From Streptomyces sp. NBC_01235 (GTDB taxonomy: Bacteria > Actinomycetota > Actinomycetes > Streptomycetales > Streptomycetaceae): 64,000 nucleotides of DNA. The notes beneath the pieces are model-generated. The model was not told the DNA's origin. It saw only the letters and a program-made list of their open reading frames with translations, and did no database searches. The stretch's first letter is position 1, and each line of letters opens with the position of its first letter. A program made the position numbers and the translations under genes. Location: assembly GCF_035989285.1 (NCBI RefSeq), contig NZ_CP108513.1, positions 6,820,001 through 6,884,000 of the forward strand. The letters are read 5' to 3'. Below, in pieces: positions 59,488-64,000 of the stretch.

Positions 59488-61125
59488 ATGACGGACTCGC
59501 AGGCCCCGGAAAAGACGCCGGAAACGACGCCGGCCAAGACTGGCACCAACCCGCTCGCCCCCACCCCCACCGGCGTCCGCACCGCCGCCGACGTGGTCAC
59601 CCCGGAGCTGGTCGCCCAGCTCACCAAGGGCGTGACCGGTTCCGGCCGTACGGCCAACCACACGCCGTTCACCGGAGAGAAGCTGGCCGACCTGCCCGAG
59701 TCCACCCCCGCGGACGTGGAGCGGGCCTACGAGGCGGCCCGCAGGGCGCAGGCCGTCTGGGCGCGCACGCCCGTACGGGAGCGCGCCGCCGTCCTGCTCC
59801 GCTTCCACGACCTGCTGCTGGCCCGCCAGGCCGAGGTGCTCGACCTCATCCAGCTGGAGACCGGCAAGGCGCGCCTGCACGCCCACGAGGAGGTGCAGGC
59901 CGTCGCCGTCGCCGCCCGCCACTACGGCCGCAAGGCCCCCGCCTACCTCCGCCCCAAGCGGCACGCCGGCGCCATGCCGACCCTGACGAAGGTCACCGAA
60001 CTGCGCCACCCGCGCGGTGTCGTGGGCCAGATCGCCCCCTGGAACTACCCGCTGGAGCTGTCGGTCGGCGACGCGCTCCCGGCGTTCGTCGCGGGCAACG
60101 CGGTCGTCATGAAGCCCGACACCGAGACCTGCCTGACCGCCCTGTGGGCGCGTGACCTGCTCGTCGAGGCCGGTCTGCCCGCCGACGTCTTCCAGGTCGT
60201 GATCGGCGAGGGCGCCGTCGTCGGCCCGGAGGTCGTCCGCCACGCCGACTACGTCTCCTTCACCGGCTCCACCCGCACCGGCCGCGAGGTCGCCCAGGGC
60301 GCCGCCGCCCGTCTTGTCGGCGTCTCCCTCGAACTCGGCGGCAAGAACGCCATGCTGGTGCTCGAGGACGCCGACATCGAGAAGGCCGCGGCCGGCGCCG
60401 TCCGCGCCTGCTTCTCCTCCGCGGGCCAACTCTGCATCTCCATCGAGCGGTTGTACGTCCACGAGGCGATAGCGGACGCCTTCGTCGAGCGCTTCGCCGC
60501 CCGCACCCGGGCCATGCGCCTCGGCACCTCCCTCGCCTACGGCGCCGAGATGGGCTCCCTGGTCGGCGAGCGCCAGCTGGAGACGGTGACCCGGCACGTG
60601 GAGGAGGCCGTCGCCAAGGGCGCCAAGGTCGTCGCCGGCGGTGTCGCCCGCCCGGACATCGGCCCGTACTTCTTCGAACCCACCATTCTCGACGGCGTGA
60701 CCGAACCCATGTCCGTCTGCGCCGAGGAGACCTTCGGCCCGGTCGTCTCCATCTACCGTTTCAAGACGGACGACGAGGCGGTCGAGCAGGCCAACTCCAC
60801 GCCGTACGGCCTGAACTCGTCTGTCTGGACGAAGGACGCCCGCCGTGGCCGCGACGTCGCCTCCCGGCTGCGCACCGGCACGGTGAACGTCAACGAGGGC
60901 TACGCCTCCGCCTACGGCAGCGTCCAGTCGCCCATGGGCGGCATGAAGGACTCCGGTCTCGGTCGCCGTCACGGCTCCGAGGGCATCCTCAAGTACACGG
61001 AGGCCCAGACGGTGGCCCAGCAGCGCCTGCTGCCGATGGCCCCGGCCCTGGGGATGAGCGACGAGAAGTACGCGGAGGTCATGAGCACCAGCCTGAAGGT
61101 GATGAAAGCACTCCGCCTGCGCTAG
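59488..61125 (+). CDS. succinate-semialdehyde dehydrogenase-type aldehyde dehydrogenase
   Basis: 545 residues. Aldehyde dehydrogenase superfamily: the NAD(P) site GSTRTGREVAQ, the general base Glu in LELGGKNAML, and the catalytic Cys in SSAGQLCIS are all present. PWNYPLELSVGDALPAFVAGN and the C-terminal MGGMKDSGLGRRHGSEG fit NADP-dependent succinate-semialdehyde dehydrogenases (GabD2 class), though the exact aldehyde is uncertain. An extended ~35-residue Pro/Thr-rich N-terminus is unusual. It is 29 bases ahead of a GMC oxidoreductase, so the two may form an operon for oxidising an alcohol to an aldehyde to an acid. Confidence 0.88.
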   Translation: MTDSQAPEKTPETTPAKTGTNPLAPTPTGVRTAADVVTPELVAQLTKGVTGSGRTANHTPFTGEKLADLPESTPADVERAYEAARRAQAVWARTPVRERAAVLLRFHDLLLARQAEVLDLIQLETGKARLHAHEEVQAVAVAARHYGRKAPAYLRPKRHAGAMPTLTKVTELRHPRGVVGQIAPWNYPLELSVGDALPAFVAGNAVVMKPDTETCLTALWARDLLVEAGLPADVFQVVIGEGAVVGPEVVRHADYVSFTGSTRTGREVAQGAAARLVGVSLELGGKNAMLVLEDADIEKAAAGAVRACFSSAGQLCISIERLYVHEAIADAFVERFAARTRAMRLGTSLAYGAEMGSLVGERQLETVTRHVEEAVAKGAKVVAGGVARPDIGPYFFEPTILDGVTEPMSVCAEETFGPVVSIYRFKTDDEAVEQANSTPYGLNSSVWTKDARRGRDVASRLRTGTVNVNEGYASAYGSVQSPMGGMKDSGLGRRHGSEGILKYTEAQTVAQQRLLPMAPALGMSDEKYAEVMSTSLKVMKALRLR

Positions 61126-61154
61126 ACACCACCCGTTCTCAACGAGGAGAGCAC

Positions 61155-62948
61155 GTGCCCCAGGACTCTTACGACTACGACGTCATCGTCGTCGGCTCAG
61201 GCTTCGGCGGCTCGGTGACCGCCCTGCGCCTGGCGGAAAAGGGCTACAGCGTAGGAGTCCTGGAAGCCGGCCGCCGCTTCACCCGCGCGTCCCTCCCGAA
61301 AAACTCCTGGGACCTGAAGAACTACCTGTGGGCTCCCAGGCTCGGCTGCTATGGAATCCAGCGCATCCACCTGCTGGGCAACGTCATGGTCCTGGCCGGC
61401 GCGGGCGTGGGCGGCGGTTCCCTCAACTACGCCAACACCCTCTACGTACCGCCGAAGCCCTTCTTCGACGACCCCCAGTGGCGTGACATCACGGACTGGC
61501 AGGAGGAGCTGAAGCCGTACTACGACCAGGCGCGCCGCATGCTCGGGGTACGGCTCAACCCGACGACGACCCCCTCCGACGTGCACCTGAAGGCGGCCGC
61601 TGAGCGGATGGGCGTCGGCGACACCTTCCACATGGCGCCGGTCGGCGTGTTCTTCGGCGACGGCGAGGACGCTGACGGCGCGGGCACGAAGGCGAGGCAG
61701 GGGGAGCGGGTGTCCGACCCCTACTTCGGCGGAGCGGGGCCCGACCGCAACGCCTGCACCGAGTGCGGCGAGTGCATGACCGGCTGCCGGCACGGCGCGA
61801 AGAACACGCTGAACGAGAACTACCTCCACCTCGCCGAGCGGGCGGGCGCGGTCGTGCACCCCATGACGACGGTCGTGTCGGTCACGGACGACTCGCAGGG
61901 CGGCTTCGCGGTCGCCACCCTCCCCACCGACGACCGGCGCAAGGGCAAGGGCAGGGAGAAGGGCAGGGTCCTCAAGGCCCGCCGGGTCGTCCTCGCCGCC
62001 GGGACGTACGGCACCCAGACCCTGCTGCACCGCATGAAGGCGGGCGGCCAACTCCCTTACCTCTCCGACCGGTTGGGCGAGCTGACCCGCACCAACTCCG
62101 AGGCCCTGGTCGGCGCCCAGACCGACGACCGCCGCTACCGCAAGGCGACCGGCGCGCCGAAGGCCGACTTCACGCGCGGGGTCGCCATCACCTCCTCGAT
62201 CCACCCGGACGAGAACACCCACATCGAGCCGGTCCGCTACGGCAAGGGCTCCAACTCGATGGGCGGCCTGTCGATCCTCCAGGTGCCGTACGCGGAGGGC
62301 TCGTCGAGGGTCGCCGGCTGGCTGGCGAACGCGGCCCGCCACCCCCTGCTCGTCCTGCGCTCGCTGTCCAACCGCCGCTGGTCGGAGCGGACCATCATCG
62401 GCCTGGTGATGCAGTCCCTGGACAACTCGCTGACGACGTACCTGAAGCCGGACGGCGTCGGCAAGGGCCTGCTGACGGCACGTCAGGGCCATGGCGCCCC
62501 CAACCCCAAGCAGATCAGGGCCGCTTCCGAGGCCGCCTCCGCGCTCGCCGCCGACATCAACGGTTTCGCCGGGTCCAACGTGGGCGAGCTGATGGGCACC
62601 CCGCTCACCGCCCACTTCCTCGGCGGCTGCCCGATCGGCGACTCGCGCGAGACGGGCGTCATCGACCCGTACCACCGCCTCTACGGCCACCCCGGCATCT
62701 CGGTCGTCGACGGCGCCGCGGTCTCGGCGAACCTGGGCGTGAACCCGTCGCTCACCATCACCGCCCAGGCCGAGCGCGCGATGTCGTACTGGCCGAACAA
62801 GGGCGAGACGGACCCGCGTCCGGCGCAGGGAGCGGCGTACGAACGTCTGAAGCCGGTGGAGCCGGTCAGCCCGGCGGTGCCGGCGGACGCCTTCGGCGCC
62901 CTGCGCCTGCCGTTCCTGGGAATGCCGACCGTTCCGCCCAAGCAGTAG
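61155..62948 (+). CDS. GMC-family FAD oxidoreductase (cholesterol-oxidase-like)
   Basis: 597 residues from a GTG at 61155 (GAGGAG upstream). FAD motif DVIVVGSGFGGSVTALRLAE at the N-terminus; GAGVGGGSLNYANTLYVPP; C-terminal GVNPSLTITAQAERAM. The segment NACTECGECMTGCRHGAKN holds a compact set of four Cys, a feature of one actinobacterial GMC subgroup that may bind iron-sulfur. There is no signal peptide, so it is intracellular, unlike exported cholesterol oxidases. Probable partner of the upstream aldehyde dehydrogenase. Substrate (a sterol or other alcohol) unknown. Confidence 0.87.
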   Translation: MPQDSYDYDVIVVGSGFGGSVTALRLAEKGYSVGVLEAGRRFTRASLPKNSWDLKNYLWAPRLGCYGIQRIHLLGNVMVLAGAGVGGGSLNYANTLYVPPKPFFDDPQWRDITDWQEELKPYYDQARRMLGVRLNPTTTPSDVHLKAAAERMGVGDTFHMAPVGVFFGDGEDADGAGTKARQGERVSDPYFGGAGPDRNACTECGECMTGCRHGAKNTLNENYLHLAERAGAVVHPMTTVVSVTDDSQGGFAVATLPTDDRRKGKGREKGRVLKARRVVLAAGTYGTQTLLHRMKAGGQLPYLSDRLGELTRTNSEALVGAQTDDRRYRKATGAPKADFTRGVAITSSIHPDENTHIEPVRYGKGSNSMGGLSILQVPYAEGSSRVAGWLANAARHPLLVLRSLSNRRWSERTIIGLVMQSLDNSLTTYLKPDGVGKGLLTARQGHGAPNPKQIRAASEAASALAADINGFAGSNVGELMGTPLTAHFLGGCPIGDSRETGVIDPYHRLYGHPGISVVDGAAVSANLGVNPSLTITAQAERAMSYWPNKGETDPRPAQGAAYERLKPVEPVSPAVPADAFGALRLPFLGMPTVPPKQ

Positions 62949-62989
62949 GACTGCCCCTCGAGCAACAGGGCTGCCCGCCCGAGCAATAG

Positions 62990-63031
62990 GCGAAGGGACC
63001 TGCGCCCCCCTCCGAGCGCAGGTCCCTTCGC
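62990..63031. terminator. bidirectional terminator
   Basis: A 16-bp perfect stem: GCGAAGGGACCTGCGC at 62990-63005 and its complement at 63016-63031, with a 10-base loop. It lies between the convergent GMC gene (ends 62948) and the LAXTG gene (ends 63056). Two imperfect 20-base direct repeats (GCCC...CGAGCAA...AGG) precede it. Confidence 0.85.
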
Positions 63032-63055
63032 TGGTCCTCAGATCCTCAGGACGTG

Positions 63056-64000
63056 TTACGCGTGCGTGCCGACCTTGCGGCGGCGCGCGACGAACACCGC
63101 GCCCGCACCGGCGACCACGGCGGCCCCGCCGACCAGGCCGATCATCGGCAGCGCGGAGCTGGAGCCGGTGGAGGCGAGACTGCCGCTGATCGGCTTGGCG
63201 CCGCCCTGCGGCTTGGTGCCGCTGGTGGGCTTGTCGCCGTTCGGCTTCGCGTCGTCGGCGTCGCCCGCGTCGCCCCCGGCGGCGAGGATCTCGACGTCGT
63301 ACTCGTCACCGTTGAAGTGGCAGTCGGCCTTGTCACCCACGTAGACGGCCTCGCTCATCGCGAACGAGGAGCCCGCCGGGGCCTTCGCACTGACCTTCAC
63401 CCGCAGGTCGATGGTGGCGGAGGAGTCCTTCTCCAGCTCGTCGAGCAGGCCCACGAAGGAACCGGTGACGTTGACGGTCTTGCCGTTCTCGTCGTCGTAG
63501 GAGTCCTGGTAGGCGTTGGTCCACTTGCCGTCCTCCTTGACCTGGACGACGGCGAGGCCCTCGGACAGCCAGGCGTCCGTGTCGTCGGCGTACTCCAGGA
63601 ACGTGGCCATGTACACGTTCTTGAAGTCGGCGTCGGAGTTGTTCTCGACCTCGTAGGTGAAGTCGTGCCAGCCGGACCCGGCGACGATCTTGCTCGGCAG
63701 GCCGCTGATCGTGGCCGAGAGGTTCTTGTCCAGGTCGATGGACTTGCAGTCCGTGTACGGGTCGAACCCGTCCTCGTCCTCGGAGGCCGAAGCGCTCGCG
63801 CCGGCCGTGCCCGAGCCGGACGCGGACGGCGACGTGGTGTCGGACGGCGTGCCGGACGCCTTCGCACCGCCGTTGGACTCGGACGACGACGAGGAGGAGG
63901 GCGACGTGGTGTCGGTCGCGGAACCTGACGCGCTCTGGTCGTCCGACTCGGACGCGGACGGCGCCGTGGTGATGGTCTCCGTCGCTGTCGCGCTAGGGGA
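63056..64000 (-). CDS. LAXTG sortase substrate, C-terminal part (partial)
   Basis: The frame is open from the TAA at 63056 to the window edge, so at least 314 residues are present and the N-terminus is outside. The C-terminus is a sorting signal: LASTG, a hydrophobic stretch (ALPMIGLVGGAAVVAGAGAVFV) and RRRK. LAXTG is the motif of Streptomyces class E sortases. The upstream part is a Ser/Asp/Glu/Thr-rich spacer (SPSASESDDQSASG, TTSPSASGSG), then a beta-rich domain with two Cys (YTDCKSIDL, DKADCHFNG) that could form a disulfide. It would be covalently attached to peptidoglycan. Ligand unknown. Confidence 0.88.
   Translation of the reverse strand, partial: SPSATATETITTAPSASESDDQSASGSATDTTSPSSSSSSESNGGAKASGTPSDTTSPSASGSGTAGASASASEDEDGFDPYTDCKSIDLDKNLSATISGLPSKIVAGSGWHDFTYEVENNSDADFKNVYMATFLEYADDTDAWLSEGLAVVQVKEDGKWTNAYQDSYDDENGKTVNVTGSFVGLLDELEKDSSATIDLRVKVSAKAPAGSSFAMSEAVYVGDKADCHFNGDEYDVEILAAGGDAGDADDAKPNGDKPTSGTKPQGGAKPISGSLASTGSSSALPMIGLVGGAAVVAGAGAVFVARRRKVGTHA

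Overview
The window is high-GC actinobacterial DNA, almost certainly a Streptomyces core chromosome. Evidence: very GC-rich third codon positions, frequent GTG starts, whiD next to bldM, groES-groEL1 under two CIRCE elements, guaB followed by a guaB3-type paralogue, and a run of receptor Ser/Thr kinases. As far as I recall, the order tsaE/tsaB/rimI/tsaD ... groES/groEL1 ... whiD/bldM/shbA/guaB ... glpD ... kinase cluster matches the S. coelicolor chromosome, so most of the window is conserved backbone with accessory blocks between.

Layout. 1-4.4 kb: end of an alpha/beta hydrolase, then the tRNA t6A genes tsaE, tsaB and tsaD with rimI, in a tightly overlapping operon. 4.4-12.6 kb: a peptidoglycan-binding-domain membrane protein, divergent from a 2082-residue secreted RHS/YD-repeat protein with an orphan C-terminal tip. 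The tip is followed by a tiny two-helix membrane protein (candidate immunity protein), a strong palindrome, another tiny membrane protein and a short gene remnant. 12.6-20.1 kb: an M48 peptidase with a membrane partner, then a (hemi)cellulose block (GH3 glycosidase, LacI repressor, GH10-CBM2 xylanase) sharing CGAA-N3-TTCG operators. 20.2-28.8 kb: an LCP cell-wall ligase, a YCII/ECF42-type sigma pair, a secreted CWB2 protein, a SAM methyltransferase and two tandem lipoprotein deacetylases.

28.8-40 kb: a dispersed Streptomyces repeat, groES-groEL1, small metabolic genes (SnoaL-like, SDR, MOSC), a LysR regulator, and the developmental core whiD, bldM (with a recognisable sigma-BldN promoter), shbA, guaB and guaB3. 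40-45 kb: a nucleotide-sugar dehydrogenase with Ser in place of the catalytic Cys, two DnaA-box-like sites, glpD followed by a 16-bp minisatellite, and a secreted beta-lactamase-fold hydrolase.

45.3-59.4 kb: six kinase-type membrane proteins in one orientation, one clearly a pseudokinase. All have an N-terminal kinase domain, low-complexity linker, one transmembrane helix and a related C-terminal extracytoplasmic domain instead of PASTA repeats. A divergent AraC regulator / metallo-beta-lactamase pair interrupts the run. 59.4-64 kb: succinate-semialdehyde-type dehydrogenase, GMC oxidoreductase, a strong terminator and the C-terminal part of an LAXTG sortase substrate.

The best candidates for undescribed biology are the RHS tip with its small membrane neighbours and the kinase/pseudokinase family with its shared external domain. 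I see no tRNA, rRNA, CRISPR array, integrase or transposase.
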